NCBI RefSeq assembly: GCF_003339865.1
Contig: NZ_QPKV01000012.1
Span: forward strand, 62,001 to 126,000
Direction of reading: 5' to 3'
Length of the DNA stretch: 64,000 nt
Origin: Pedobacter chinensis
GTDB lineage: Bacteria; Bacteroidota; Bacteroidia; Sphingobacteriales; Sphingobacteriaceae
Shown here: positions 42,980-52,151 of the stretch, in pieces
Numbering within the stretch: the first letter of the stretch is position 1
How the letters are laid out: every line of letters begins with the position of its first letter
Notes under the pieces: generated by a model
Database searches by the model: none
Told to the model about the DNA's origin: nothing
Seen by the model: the letters and a program-made list of their open reading frames with translations, nothing else
Translations under genes and position numbers: made by a program

Positions 42980-45900
42980 TTAAATTCTTGTTTTTCTAGG
43001 CATTAGGTTTGGTTCTTTTAAGCTGCTTTTTTTCTGTACCCAAGCGAAAACCTGCGGAAGGATGAAGAGCGCGGCAAGGGTTGAAAAGAATAGCCCACCA
43101 ATAACAGCCCTGCCGAGCGGCGCGGTCTGTTCACCGGATTCGCCCAACCCAGAGGCCATCGGGATCATCCCGGCTATCATCGCAAAACTGGTCATCAGGA
43201 TCGGCCTTAAACGAATCCCGGCACTCACCACTGCCGCCCGGGTAGAATCCTTGTAATCCAGCCTGAGTTTTTCGGCGTTGGTCACGATAAGTATCGCATT
43301 GGCCACTGACACCCCGGTGGACATGATCATCCCCATGTAGCTCTGCAGGTTAAGCGTAGAACCTGTAAGCAATAATGCGGTAAGCGACCCAAGGATTACA
43401 GCAGGAACGGTCGAAAGAACCGTCAGCGAAAGCTTGAAAGACTGGTAATTGGCCGCAAGCAGCAGGAAGATCACCAATATCGCAAAAGCAAGTCCGCCCT
43501 GAAGAGAAGATAGTGTTTCAGTCAACAGGCTCGACATACCTTTCACTTCAGCAGTTAGTCCCTTAGGAGGCGTGCCTACGGACTTTAGTGCCTTTTCTAC
43601 ATCAGCAGTTGCCGTTCCAAGATCCTTTTTATAAATGTTTGCGCTCACGGTCAGAAAGCGTCTTGGCCCGGAGCGGTCATATTCTCCTGGAAGGTAACTG
43701 GTATTGAAAGTAGCGATGTCGCCCAGTACCGGACTGCTCTGCCCTTTAACCAAAGGAATTTCTTTGAGCTCATCCATTGTATTCATGACATACTCTGGAA
43801 CCTGTACCTGTACCTGGTAGGTATAGGCGGTTTTTTCATCGAGCCATTGGTTCTTCTCAGTAAATCGGCTGGATGAGGTACTTGCAGTAACTGACCTTGC
43901 GATATCAACCACGTTCAGCCCAAACTGCGCCGCCTTTAATCTATCAAGGGTAATAGAAACCACGGGAATGTGCAGGGGTTGAGCAATCTGGATATCACGG
44001 AGGTAATCTATTTTTTTAAGTTTAGAGAGCACCTTATTAGCGTAAGACTCGATCTGGTCCATATCTTTTCCTGCTACTCTGATCTCAATAGGAGTTGCAG
44101 CGCCTTGGCTCATAATCTTTTCGGTCATGTCAATCGGCTCAAAGGTGATACGTAGGTCAGGAAGTTTATAAGCGATGTTCTTTCTCAGCGCATCTTTCAG
44201 CTCATCCATATTTACCTTATAATCTTCATCAAGGTTCACCTGAAGCACAGCCTCATGGGTACCGGTATTGAAGATATATAAGTTACTTGTTCCGTAACTA
44301 CTCGGAATAAGCCCAACGTATCCCGAACTAACTGCGATATGGTTATCTACTGTCTGATTGATAATGGAAAGTACCTGCTTAAATTTCTCCTCGGTGCGCT
44401 CTAATCTGGTACCGTCCGGCGCTTTGATGCGTATCTGGAACTGTCCGTTGTTGAGCTTTGGCATCATATCCTTTCCAATAAAAACAAATCCCAGTCCTGC
44501 AAGAGAAATGACCAGAACTAAATAAATCCCGACAATACCTTTTTTCATCGGCATCCACCGCTGGATGATTGCCATAAACCGCACCTTCACCCTTTCAAAG
44601 AAATCATTTTTTTCCGGTTCATCCTTTTCATTTTGCAGATGCTTTTCTACCTGCTCTCCTTGCCTCTCGTCCAGGGCCTCTCCTGCATGAGCATGGATCT
44701 TACCATGGTCATAGTGCTGGTAACGTTCTTCGTTTATCATCCAGTTGGATAGAATGGGAACTAAGGTCTGGGCCACGATGAAAGAGACAACCATGGTGAA
44801 GCCAATCGAAAGGGATAGTGGCAAAAACATCGCCTTTGGTATACCGTTCATCATAAAAGATGGTGCAAATACGGCCAGAATACACAGCAGGATGAGCAGC
44901 AGCGGGAATGCGATTTCTTCACAGGCATCGTAAATGGCTTCGCGTTTGGGCTTGCCCATTTCCAGGTGCTGATGGATATTTTCGATCGTCACCGTTGCCT
45001 GATCGACCAGGATCCCTATTGCAAGTGCCAGACCGCTCAAGGTCATGATATTTATGGTCTGACCGAACATGCCTAGTAAAAGCACCCCAATTAAAATCGA
45101 TACCGGAATGGTGATCACCACGATAAGACTGCTTCGCAGATCACGCAGGAATAGCAACACCATTAGGCCCGTTAATAGTGCACCAAGACCACCTTCAGTG
45201 ATCAGGCTTTTTACCGAGTTGATAACGGCAACAGACTGGTCAAATTCATAAGAGATGTGGACATCGTCCGGCAAGAGGCTCTGCATTTCGGGGATTTTGG
45301 CCTTTAAGGACTTTACCACTGACCAAGTCGAGGCGTCTGCTGTTTTGACCACAGGAATATACACAGACCGTTTCCCGTTGATCAATGCATAATCCACGGT
45401 AACATCCGCTGCATCGGCAACCCTTGCCACATCCCTTACCAATATTGAAACGCCGTTTTTTGTAGCTATTGGAATGTTGTTGAATTCATCGACCGTTTTA
45501 ACCAGGGAGTTCATAGAGGTCACCATCATGGTATTGTCCAACCTTAGATTTCCCGAAGGAGACATGACATTGAACTTGGATAAAGCCCCTACCACCTCGT
45601 CCGGAGTCAGATTATAACTCCTTAATTTGCTCGGATCTACACTAATGGTAATCGAGCGGGAATTGGCACCGAATGGCGGTGGCGCTGAAAGCCCTGCGAC
45701 AGAGGAAAACATGGGCCTGATACGCGTTGCCGCCATATCATAGATTTCTTTCAGACTGCGGGATTTGGCCGAGAGTACAAGCTGGCCTACTGGCAGTGAA
45801 GAGGCATCAAAGCGGACCACCTGCGGAGGCAAAGCGCCTGGAGGGAAGAACTTCATGGCCCGGTTAACCTGCAAGGCAACTTGGGCAGAAGCCTCTGCCA

Positions 45901-46201
45901 TATTGGTGCTTTCATAAAAACTCAGCTTTAGCATCGTCAAACCCTGAATGTTTTTGGCGGTAATATTCTTAACGCCATTAACATAAAGAAACTGATCCTG
46001 TAGACGAGTGGAGAAGAAGCCCTCCATCTGTTGTGGAGACATACCTCCGTAGGATTCAATAACATATATTGTCGGCGAATTAAGCTGGGGGAAAATATCT
46101 ATTGGGATCTTCAGCGCACTGAGAACTGCAAAGAGCAGTAAACTCGCGGTGATCACCACTGTTGTAATCGGCTTTTTCAGGGCCGAGGTAACCATTGACA
46201 T
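42980..46201 (-). CDS. HAE1-type RND efflux permease
   Basis: A 1073-aa permease with twelve helices, porter domains and the helix-4 segment GLALAIGILVDQATVTIENIHQHLE carrying the proton-relay Asp. The conserved IDIFPQL start and HAE1-like TRIRPMFSSVAG are also seen. A His- and Glu-rich cytoplasmic loop (HAHAGEALDERQGEQ, about residues 500-525) is unusual and could sense metal. The family exports hydrophobic drugs, solvents or dyes. The metal-rich context alone does not make it a metal pump. Confidence 0.9.
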   Translation of the reverse strand: MSMVTSALKKPITTVVITASLLLFAVLSALKIPIDIFPQLNSPTIYVIESYGGMSPQQMEGFFSTRLQDQFLYVNGVKNITAKNIQGLTMLKLSFYESTNMAEASAQVALQVNRAMKFFPPGALPPQVVRFDASSLPVGQLVLSAKSRSLKEIYDMAATRIRPMFSSVAGLSAPPPFGANSRSITISVDPSKLRSYNLTPDEVVGALSKFNVMSPSGNLRLDNTMMVTSMNSLVKTVDEFNNIPIATKNGVSILVRDVARVADAADVTVDYALINGKRSVYIPVVKTADASTWSVVKSLKAKIPEMQSLLPDDVHISYEFDQSVAVINSVKSLITEGGLGALLTGLMVLLFLRDLRSSLIVVITIPVSILIGVLLLGMFGQTINIMTLSGLALAIGILVDQATVTIENIHQHLEMGKPKREAIYDACEEIAFPLLLILLCILAVFAPSFMMNGIPKAMFLPLSLSIGFTMVVSFIVAQTLVPILSNWMINEERYQHYDHGKIHAHAGEALDERQGEQVEKHLQNEKDEPEKNDFFERVKVRFMAIIQRWMPMKKGIVGIYLVLVISLAGLGFVFIGKDMMPKLNNGQFQIRIKAPDGTRLERTEEKFKQVLSIINQTVDNHIAVSSGYVGLIPSSYGTSNLYIFNTGTHEAVLQVNLDEDYKVNMDELKDALRKNIAYKLPDLRITFEPIDMTEKIMSQGAATPIEIRVAGKDMDQIESYANKVLSKLKKIDYLRDIQIAQPLHIPVVSITLDRLKAAQFGLNVVDIARSVTASTSSSRFTEKNQWLDEKTAYTYQVQVQVPEYVMNTMDELKEIPLVKGQSSPVLGDIATFNTSYLPGEYDRSGPRRFLTVSANIYKKDLGTATADVEKALKSVGTPPKGLTAEVKGMSSLLTETLSSLQGGLAFAILVIFLLLAANYQSFKLSLTVLSTVPAVILGSLTALLLTGSTLNLQSYMGMIMSTGVSVANAILIVTNAEKLRLDYKDSTRAAVVSAGIRLRPILMTSFAMIAGMIPMASGLGESGEQTAPLGRAVIGGLFFSTLAALFILPQVFAWVQKKSSLKEPNLMPRKTRI

Positions 46202-46208
46202 ATCTTTA

Positions 46209-47600
46209 TTATTTTAATGTGTTTAACAGTGAATCTACTTGGTTGGTGGCGATAGCCTTTTGAAAAAGCGCCCGGATGTACAGATATTTTGCGTTGACAA
46301 AATCGGTTTCTGCACGGTAAAGGATGGTCAGGGCTGCATTGAGCTCAATGATGTCGGTCAGCCCGTTCTTATAAAGCGAGAGCTTCTGGCGATACCCTGC
46401 GGCCGCTGCCTTTAGCTGGTTTGGTATTTCATCGAGTCTTTTATGCGCGGTACTGATCTCAAGTCCTGCTTGAAGGGCGGCATTTGATAACATTAACCTT
46501 TCCTGCTGTAGTTCCTTTAAGTAAAAATTGCTACTGGCCTTTTGGGTCCTAAGCTTCAACTGACGCCTGCGCAGATCAAATAAGTTATAACTGATCCCTA
46601 CGCCCACGAGGTAATTTTCCCGTTGCCATTCCAAGCCATTCGAGAGACTGTTGAAATTATCATTGGCATCAATGCTTGATCCCCTTGACCAGGCAGCAGC
46701 TTGCAGGCTTACCTTTGGATTATAGGCTTTTTTGACCAGGTTTTCCTTCTCAACGCTGCTTAGATAATTGCTTTTGTAGAAATCAAGCAGCGGATGGCTT
46801 GAACTGTCGGTCAACTTTACCGATAGGTTTACCTCAAGCGATTTTAGCCGATCCAGGATCGTACTGTCAGCGACAATACTTTCCGGATTTAGCCCGCTGA
46901 TTGCTGCAATGTCGAGCTGAACCTGTCTGTAGGTATTGTCCATTTCAATATAGTTCAATCTTGATTTGGAGAGTTCGGCCCCTGCGATACTGGTATCCAC
47001 ACCCGGACGCACACCGCTTCTGGCAAGGGATAAAATCGAACGGTTGATCTGCTCATTGCGACTGATATTGCTTGCTTGAATGGATAGCATGTCCTGAAGC
47101 TTTAGTAGACTCAGGTAATCATCAATAGCGATGGCCCTTGTCTGGTATCGGCGCTGGGCAAACTTGGATCGTTCAACGACAAGTTCTGATTTGGCGACTG
47201 CATTCTGAGCTTTATAGGCACCAAAATTATAGACCTCCCAATCAAGGGAGACAATACCAAGATTAGTAAGTGTAGCCTTGGTAGTGCTTTCAGTCCTAAC
47301 ACCTCTGGAATTGGAGGGAACTATACCAAAGGCCATATAAGGTCCTGCCACGTTATTGTTTGAGCCCAGATCTGCCTGATAATTAAGCTTCAGATTTGGA
47401 AGGGCATTCGCCGCGGTCTCTCTTAACTGGGCGGCACGTATATCAACTGTTGCTGAATCAGCGGCCAGTGAAGGTGAAAAAGCGGTCACGTGATCGATCA
47501 GATCAACGATCCCGATGGGCTTTGGGGAGGTTTGGGCATGGCTTTCCAGCCCCATATATAAAAGTGGGAACAAACAGAAAATCTGTTTAATACGGATCAT
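46209..47600 (-). CDS. TolC-family outer-membrane efflux channel
   Basis: After a signal peptide (ESHAQ), the 463-aa protein shows two repeats of the outer-membrane-efflux-protein fold with long coiled coils, such as AVAKSELVVERSKFAQRRYQ and ALQAGLEISTAHKRLDEIP. It is the first gene of the HAE1 tripartite operon and ends 7 bp before the permease. It forms the exit duct through the outer membrane. Confidence 0.9.
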   Translation of the reverse strand: MIRIKQIFCLFPLLYMGLESHAQTSPKPIGIVDLIDHVTAFSPSLAADSATVDIRAAQLRETAANALPNLKLNYQADLGSNNNVAGPYMAFGIVPSNSRGVRTESTTKATLTNLGIVSLDWEVYNFGAYKAQNAVAKSELVVERSKFAQRRYQTRAIAIDDYLSLLKLQDMLSIQASNISRNEQINRSILSLARSGVRPGVDTSIAGAELSKSRLNYIEMDNTYRQVQLDIAAISGLNPESIVADSTILDRLKSLEVNLSVKLTDSSSHPLLDFYKSNYLSSVEKENLVKKAYNPKVSLQAAAWSRGSSIDANDNFNSLSNGLEWQRENYLVGVGISYNLFDLRRRQLKLRTQKASSNFYLKELQQERLMLSNAALQAGLEISTAHKRLDEIPNQLKAAAAGYRQKLSLYKNGLTDIIELNAALTILYRAETDFVNAKYLYIRALFQKAIATNQVDSLLNTLK

Positions 47601-47726
47601 GTCTTTAAATTAAAATTTAAGGAAAAAGATTTGACGGACGTCTTGGACAGGAAACACGGTGATTAACCGGCCGTCGTCACTTCATCATTTGAAGGACCTG
47701 TCAATAAAAGAAAATTGAGATAAATC

Positions 47727-48122
47727 TCAGATCCGAAAGACCTGGTTGGAAATATAAATTGGGACTGATCCGGCAATCCTGTATCTGATCTCAAGAAAAT
47801 ACCTGTTTAGGTTAGAGGCTAAAAGCGAAAGCCCCAAAAATAAGATGACGCCGATAAGAAAAGCTTCCAAAACAGGAAGCACGGTTTTCTTGCGTTCATC
47901 AAGGATACACTTAAATTGTCTGGTAATTTTTGAATCCTTTCCAAGCGGAGAAAAGCTACCTTTGTACTGCGCAGCTGATTTTATTCCCCGGGCGGACTCT
48001 AAAAGGGAGAGGTTGGATAAAAAAAAGATATTGCCCAAAGAGATAATCAGGTACAGCAAGACGACTCCAATTATAGAGCAATTTGGTACCTGCTTAACTT
48101 TCAAACCCTTCAAATTTAACAA
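47727..48122 (-). CDS. Small two-helix membrane protein, unknown
   Basis: A 131-aa frame with two hydrophobic helices (about residues 17-37 and 84-103) separated by a basic loop with CILDERKK. It lies 127 bp upstream of the TolC gene in the same orientation. I do not recognise a family. Its even coding character makes it more likely real than not. Confidence 0.5.
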   Translation of the reverse strand: MLNLKGLKVKQVPNCSIIGVVLLYLIISLGNIFFLSNLSLLESARGIKSAAQYKGSFSPLGKDSKITRQFKCILDERKKTVLPVLEAFLIGVILFLGLSLLASNLNRYFLEIRYRIAGSVPIYISNQVFRI

Positions 48123-48232
48123 CCTAAATATATAGGCGCTAAAATCTGCATTAATCTAAAAAGATGAGAGGATAAACCGCAACAAAACCGTTACAAAATA
48201 TCAACAAATATTAGGTTACGATATTTCTCACC

Positions 48233-48368
48233 CTACTTTCGATTGTCATCGAATAATTTCTTTTTCCTATACTGTCCCTCCATCTTGTTGTTCAAAACTT
48301 TATCAAAATTAACCACAGCTTCACAATGCTCAAAAAGGGTCGAACTTCCGCGGGTTGACCCTACTAAG
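48233..48368. repeat. Direct repeat copy 1 (pairs with 63506-63623)
   Basis: About 115 bp align without gaps, at roughly 78 percent identity, to the segment at 63506-63623. In one minus-strand frame the two copies encode peptides differing mostly by conservative changes (RGSS...EHCEA...LNNK.EGQYRKKKL). This copy ends F-D-D-N-R-K-stop at 48233. A stop precedes the frame upstream, so it looks like the tail of a broken gene. Both copies are followed on the plus strand by a hairpin with a T-run. Confidence 0.6.
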
Positions 48369-48377
48369 TGGCAATAT

Positions 48378-48410
48378 GAGGCATCTAAAAAGTATGCCTC
48401 TTATTTTTTA
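48378..48410 (+). terminator. Hairpin terminator after repeat copy 1
   Basis: GAGGCAT (48378-48384) and ATGCCTC (48394-48400) form a stem around a 9-nt loop, followed by TTATTTTTTA. The orientation is plus, although no plus-strand gene lies upstream. Confidence 0.65.
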
Positions 48411-49082
48411 AACATTAAGAACTTGAAAATAAGTCACTTACAATAGATTAAATTGAATTTTTCGGTTCGAACTTTTTAGAATTTTCCCTAAAATTAAGAT
48501 ATACCGCAACTATTTATAAAACACCAATTGTCTAGACATCAGTGTTGAACTCCATAAACTGCTATCTAATTAGCCAAATAAGCATGTGGATTAGTTTCAA
48601 TTGCGAACATCGATCAGCTTGAATATTATTCAATTATAGGATAAACGGGGGGAAATCCGTTTGGTCTAAATTTTTTTACAATTATGCGCAATTGCCATGT
48701 AGCTTGCATTTAATTTAGAAGGTACATACCCTCGGTTTAACAACGTGATTGATTTAACACCGCCATTGAAATGAAATTTGTATTTTTTGTTTTTTGAAAT
48801 AATTTGATGAAGCGGGAATTGAAAGTTCATGCATTATTTAATGCATTCCTCAACTCGCATCTAGCCTTCATTTTCATAGAATTCGAATTATCAAGTACTC
48901 ATCATCAAAAACTGAAATTCTTATTTGAATAATGGAATGAGTTTATGAGAATCATATCCTAAAAAACCCATTTTTTTAAGGCTAGAGAAAGGACATACCA
49001 AGAACAACCTCAAACCTTGGTAAATATCAAATAATGAGGGAATAATGAAAATAAAATGAATGGAATAAATTTGCCTATTTAT

Positions 49083-49115
49083 AAAAATGAAAGGGCAACT
49101 AGAATGCTGCCCTTA
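49083..49115 (-). terminator. Terminator of Csp gene
   Basis: AAGGGCA (49091-49097) pairs with TGCCCTT (49108-49114). On the minus strand it is followed by TTCATTTTTAT. It lies about 30 bp after the stop of the copper-storage protein. Confidence 0.65.
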
Positions 49116-49144
49116 ATCAATTAATGCTCACGGTGATTGGCATC

Positions 49145-49483
49145 TTAAGCAGCTACTCCTGTCATTCTTCTGCATTCTTCCGCACAAGCCTTACAAGCAT
49201 CTGCACATTCCTGACAATGCTGGGTATGATGATTACTACACTCATCTCCGCATTGCTGGCAAATATCTGCGCAAATACGGCAAATGTCTTGAGCAAAAGA
49301 GCTACCCATACTCATCAATTGAGCGGCAGAGTAGCAGATGGCTGCACATTGCATATCAAGCTCAATACACCGCGCCATCATTTTCACGTCTTCTTCCTGA
49401 GTGCATGAACTTGCACAATGATTGCAAATTGAAGCACACTTTAAGCATGCATCAATACAGTTTTTCCATTCATGGTATCCCAT
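49145..49483 (-). CDS. Four-helix-bundle copper-storage protein (Csp/DUF326)
   Basis: The 112-aa protein contains 19 cysteines spaced as CxxxC and CxxC along four helices: NCIDACLKCASICNHC near the start, then RCIELDMQCAAIC, ICRICADICQQCGDEC and HCQECADACKACAEEC. This is the Csp pattern that binds many Cu(I) ions inside the bundle. There is no signal peptide, so it is the cytosolic (Csp3-like) form. It is transcribed alone with its own terminator, divergent from the fluoride operon. Confidence 0.92.
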   Translation of the reverse strand: MGYHEWKNCIDACLKCASICNHCASSCTQEEDVKMMARCIELDMQCAAICYSAAQLMSMGSSFAQDICRICADICQQCGDECSNHHTQHCQECADACKACAEECRRMTGVAA

Positions 49484-49682
49484 AACTTTAATTTTTTAGG
49501 GTTATAAAAAAAATTCCTATATAGATAACATGGTTATTTCCAGGCGGTTTCATTTTGTTTAAGAAAAGCTTTAATCCCGTGATATGATGCTTGTTTAAAC
49601 GGTAGAAGAATAAGAAACTGGTTCTCGTATTCAAATAAGGAGGAATAGTGATAAATTAAATTCTCAACACCTACTTTAAGAT

Positions 49683-49713
49683 TTTGCACATCATTTTATT
49701 AGTATTATATTTG
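49683..49713 (+). promoter_or_regulatory. Bacteroidota promoter of the fluoride operon
   Basis: TTTG (49683-49686) and TATATTTG (49706-49713) match the -33 and -7 consensus with a 19-bp spacer. With the final G near -7, the start of transcription falls at about 49720, the first base of the fluoride aptamer. Confidence 0.75.
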
Positions 49714-49719
49714 CAATAC

Positions 49720-49824
49720 GGAAATGGTGTCCTTCCGATTCAACCGCTTTTTTCAAAAGCTGATGGCGCCTACAATAGAAATTCCAGCAGGTAATAAAAT
49801 CTGCCGGTCAAAGTATTGTAGGTG
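49720..49824 (+). ncRNA. Fluoride (crcB-type) riboswitch with start-codon-sequestering platform
   Basis: The aptamer runs from GGAAATGGTGTCCTTCC (49720-49736) through AACCGC to GCTGATGGCGCCTAC (49759-49773), the conserved fluoride-riboswitch blocks. GGTGTC in the first loop can pair with GGCGCC near the 3' end, which is the family pseudoknot. The overlapping CGCCTACAAT (49767-49776) is complementary to ATTGTAGGTG (49815-49824), which contains the GTG start codon of the next gene. Fluoride binding would hold the 3' part in the pseudoknot and free the start codon, giving a translational ON switch. The downstream CLC-F and enolase genes support the ligand. Confidence 0.9.
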
Positions 49825-50376
49825 AAAAAATTAAAAATAAATTCTCAACTCTTATTGCTGGCAGCTATCTTAATTGCGCTTGTCTTACTTTGTCTGTCTG
49901 CCAAAGTGAGATCAGTGTTAGCAATGGTCCTGCCGGTTGAAACTGAATGGTTCTTGTGGATAAATCAGCACCATAATGCATTCTGGGATACGATCATGTA
50001 CTGGGCCAGTGATAAGCGTTTTTGGCTTCCTTTTTATGCCTTCATTATTTATTGCCTCTTCCAGAATTTCTGCAAAAAAATTTGGCAGGTTCTTATTACC
50101 ATTGCGCTACTAGTTGCTAGTGCAGATCAGATTGCTTCAGGACTGATTAAAAACACCGTTAAGCGTCTACGCCCTTCCCATGAACCGAATCTAACTACGA
50201 TCATTCATTTAAGTAAAGCAGGTGCGGGTGGGATGTATGGATGGCCATCCGCTCTTTCATCACCTATCTTCAAAAGCATTCTTTCCGCTGGTTCGGCATT
50301 TACCGGATCATTGCCGGAGCAACGGTTCTTGTACTCATTTACTTTGGAATTATTCAATAACGGAAAATTAACATAA
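49822..50376 (+). CDS. PAP2-family phosphatase, 3' part replaced by UppP fragment
   Basis: A GTG start inside the riboswitch platform opens a 184-aa frame. Its first ~140 residues are a PAP2-type membrane phosphatase with three or four helices and the KNTVKRLRPSHEP phosphate motif. It reaches GGMYG, where family members continue GFVSSHA; instead the frame turns to unrelated sequence. The DNA from 50238 encodes, in another frame, the C-terminus of undecaprenyl-diphosphatase UppP. The catalytic His motifs of PAP2 are therefore missing, and the product is probably inactive. Translation may still matter for coupling to the downstream genes. Confidence 0.7.
   Translation: MKKLKINSQLLLLAAILIALVLLCLSAKVRSVLAMVLPVETEWFLWINQHHNAFWDTIMYWASDKRFWLPFYAFIIYCLFQNFCKKIWQVLITIALLVASADQIASGLIKNTVKRLRPSHEPNLTTIIHLSKAGAGGMYGWPSALSSPIFKSILSAGSAFTGSLPEQRFLYSFTLELFNNGKLT
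50238..50360 (+). pseudogene. C-terminal remnant of undecaprenyl-diphosphatase (UppP/BacA)
   Basis: In the frame starting at 50238 the DNA reads WMAIRSFITYLQKHSF, then WFGIYRIIAGATVLVLIYFG, and stops at 50358-50360. This is the conserved last helix pair of UppP. The rest of UppP is absent, and this piece is overlapped by the out-of-frame tail of the PAP2 gene. Confidence 0.72.
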
Positions 50377-50380
50377 AACT

Positions 50381-50794
50381 ATGTGGTGGATCTACGCGCT
50401 ATTATCAGCTTTCTTTGCTTCCCTTACGGCCATCTTTGCAAAAGTCGGCGTAACCAATGTCAATTCTGATTTGGCTACTGCCATACGAACGGTGGTAATA
50501 CTGATTGTAGCCTGGGGGATCGTAATGGCCAGAGGCGAACTTAAAGGAATTACGGAACTGTCAAAGCATAACCTGCTATTTCTTTTTTTATCTGGCCTTG
50601 CCACCGGCTTGTCCTGGATATTCTACTACAAGGCTTTGCAGATCGGGAAAGTGTCCCAGGTCGCCCCTGTTGATAAGTTGAGTGTTGCCCTAACTATTAT
50701 ACTTGCAATGGTGTTCCTGAAAGAAGCTCTTACCCTGAAAGTATTCTTTGGTGCCCTGCTGATCATTGGGGGAACACTGGTTTTGATCTTTTGA
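50381..50794 (+). CDS. Half-size EamA/DMT-family transporter
   Basis: A 137-aa membrane protein with five helices. It contains the EamA pattern FAKVGVTNVNSDLATAIRT and IFYYKALQIGKVSQVAPVDKLS. It is the 140-residue half-size version of drug/metabolite transporters, which dimerise. It starts 4 bp after the PAP2 remnant and is followed at 58 bp by enolase, so it should be under the fluoride riboswitch. The substrate is unknown. Confidence 0.82.
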   Translation: MWWIYALLSAFFASLTAIFAKVGVTNVNSDLATAIRTVVILIVAWGIVMARGELKGITELSKHNLLFLFLSGLATGLSWIFYYKALQIGKVSQVAPVDKLSVALTIILAMVFLKEALTLKVFFGALLIIGGTLVLIF

Positions 50795-50852
50795 GAAACT
50801 CAATTATTTGTAAGCAACCGAAATACTAAAAATCAATATAAAACAAAAAACT

Positions 50853-52133
50853 ATGAAATTAACTAAAATTCATGCCCGTGAAATTTTGGATTCCAGGGGC
50901 AATCCGACAGTAGAAGTAGAAGTCACTCTTAACGGAACAACAGCAAGGGGTATTTCTCCATCCGGGGCAAGTACGGGTGAAAAAGAAGCCGTAGAGCTTA
51001 GAGATGGTGATCCAGAGCGCTATAATGGTAAAGGCGTGGAAAAAGCAGTAAAAGGGATTAACGTCGAAGTCGGCAAATCAGTCACCGGCTTATCCTTTGA
51101 GGGTCAGCAGGCCTTCGATGATCATATAATTGGTCTGGATGGAACCGAGAATAAATCAAGGCTCGGCGCAAATGCGATGCTTGCGGCCTCAATCGCCTTC
51201 GCCCGGGCTTCGGCCGTTGCAAAAGGGATTCCCTTGTATAGGCAGCTAGTGGAAAGGGAAGGTTACGTAATGCCCGTACCGTGCATGAATGTCATTAATG
51301 GGGGAAGGCATTCTGATAACAACATCGATTTTCAGGAATTTATGATTGCCCCTCATAACGCCCCCTCGTTTAAGGAAAGTATCCGTATGGGCGAAGCTGT
51401 TTTTCATTCCCTGAGAAGTCTGCTAAAAGCGAAAGGCTATTATACCGGAGTTGGTGACGAAGGTGGGTTTGCGCCAAATCTGAGTTCTAATGAGGAAGCC
51501 GTCCAAATCATCATGGAAGCGATACATATTGCCGGTTTTGCTCCAGGCAAGGATATTTCCCTTTGTCTTGACCCAGCGACCAGCGAAATGTGGAATAATG
51601 GAAAATATGAATTTTATAAAAGTTCTAAAGAACGGATCACAACAGATGAAATGATTGGCTTTTGGGAAGGATGGTTAAAAGAGTACCCAATTATCCTGTT
51701 GGAAGACGGGTTGGGCGAAAACGATTGGGAGGGATGGAAAAAGCTGACCAGCCTTTTGGGAGACAAAGTGGAATTGGTTGGAGATGATATATTCTGCACC
51801 AACCCGAGTATTATCCAGCAGGGAATCGACCAGGGCATTGCAAACAGCGTACTGATTAAATTGAACCAGATCGGTACAGTTTCCGAAACGCTAAAGGCCG
51901 TAGAACTAGCCCAAAAAAACGGTTACAATTGCTTTATTTCTCACCGCAGTGGTGAAACTGAAGACACGACAATTGCGGATCTGGTTGTCGCTACCGGTGC
52001 GGGGCACATCAAAACAGGAAGTGGCTGCCGCTCTGAAAGGGTATCTAAATTTAACCAGTTGCTTCGGATAGAAGAAGAACTTGGTGATAGGGCATCATTT
52101 GCAGGAATCAATACTTTTTATAAAAAATTATAA
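50853..52133 (+). CDS. eno: Enolase
   Basis: This is a full 426-aa enolase with GNPTVEVEV, the metal-binding and catalytic regions (GVGDEGGFAPNL, ILLEDGL, VGDDIF), the catalytic Lys in LIKLNQIGT and the SHRSGETEDTTIADLVV signature. It converts 2-phosphoglycerate to phosphoenolpyruvate. Fluoride inhibits enolase, and extra enolase genes are known members of fluoride-riboswitch regulons. Its place between the riboswitch and the CLC-F antiporter suggests a stress-induced second copy rather than the housekeeping one. Confidence 0.95.
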   Translation: MKLTKIHAREILDSRGNPTVEVEVTLNGTTARGISPSGASTGEKEAVELRDGDPERYNGKGVEKAVKGINVEVGKSVTGLSFEGQQAFDDHIIGLDGTENKSRLGANAMLAASIAFARASAVAKGIPLYRQLVEREGYVMPVPCMNVINGGRHSDNNIDFQEFMIAPHNAPSFKESIRMGEAVFHSLRSLLKAKGYYTGVGDEGGFAPNLSSNEEAVQIIMEAIHIAGFAPGKDISLCLDPATSEMWNNGKYEFYKSSKERITTDEMIGFWEGWLKEYPIILLEDGLGENDWEGWKKLTSLLGDKVELVGDDIFCTNPSIIQQGIDQGIANSVLIKLNQIGTVSETLKAVELAQKNGYNCFISHRSGETEDTTIADLVVATGAGHIKTGSGCRSERVSKFNQLLRIEEELGDRASFAGINTFYKKL

Positions 52134-52151
52134 ATCAGCCGCTAACCTACA

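Larger units (their letters stand above)
48123..49144. other. About 1 kb without a recognisable gene
   Basis: This AT-rich stretch holds repeat copy 1 with its terminator (48233-48410) and the terminator of the Csp gene (49083-49115). Between 48411 and 49082 I see no coding frame, RNA motif or transposase remnant. Confidence 0.5.

Noticed and set aside
48233..48410. The repeat plus hairpin as a structured small RNA
   Set aside because: Candidate stems such as GGGTC/GACCC in copy 1 are not kept in copy 2, so no compensatory changes support an RNA fold.
48243..48446. 67-aa plus-strand frame over repeat copy 1
   Set aside because: The corresponding plus-strand frame in copy 2 contains a stop and the terminator hairpin, while the minus-strand frame shows conservative substitutions.
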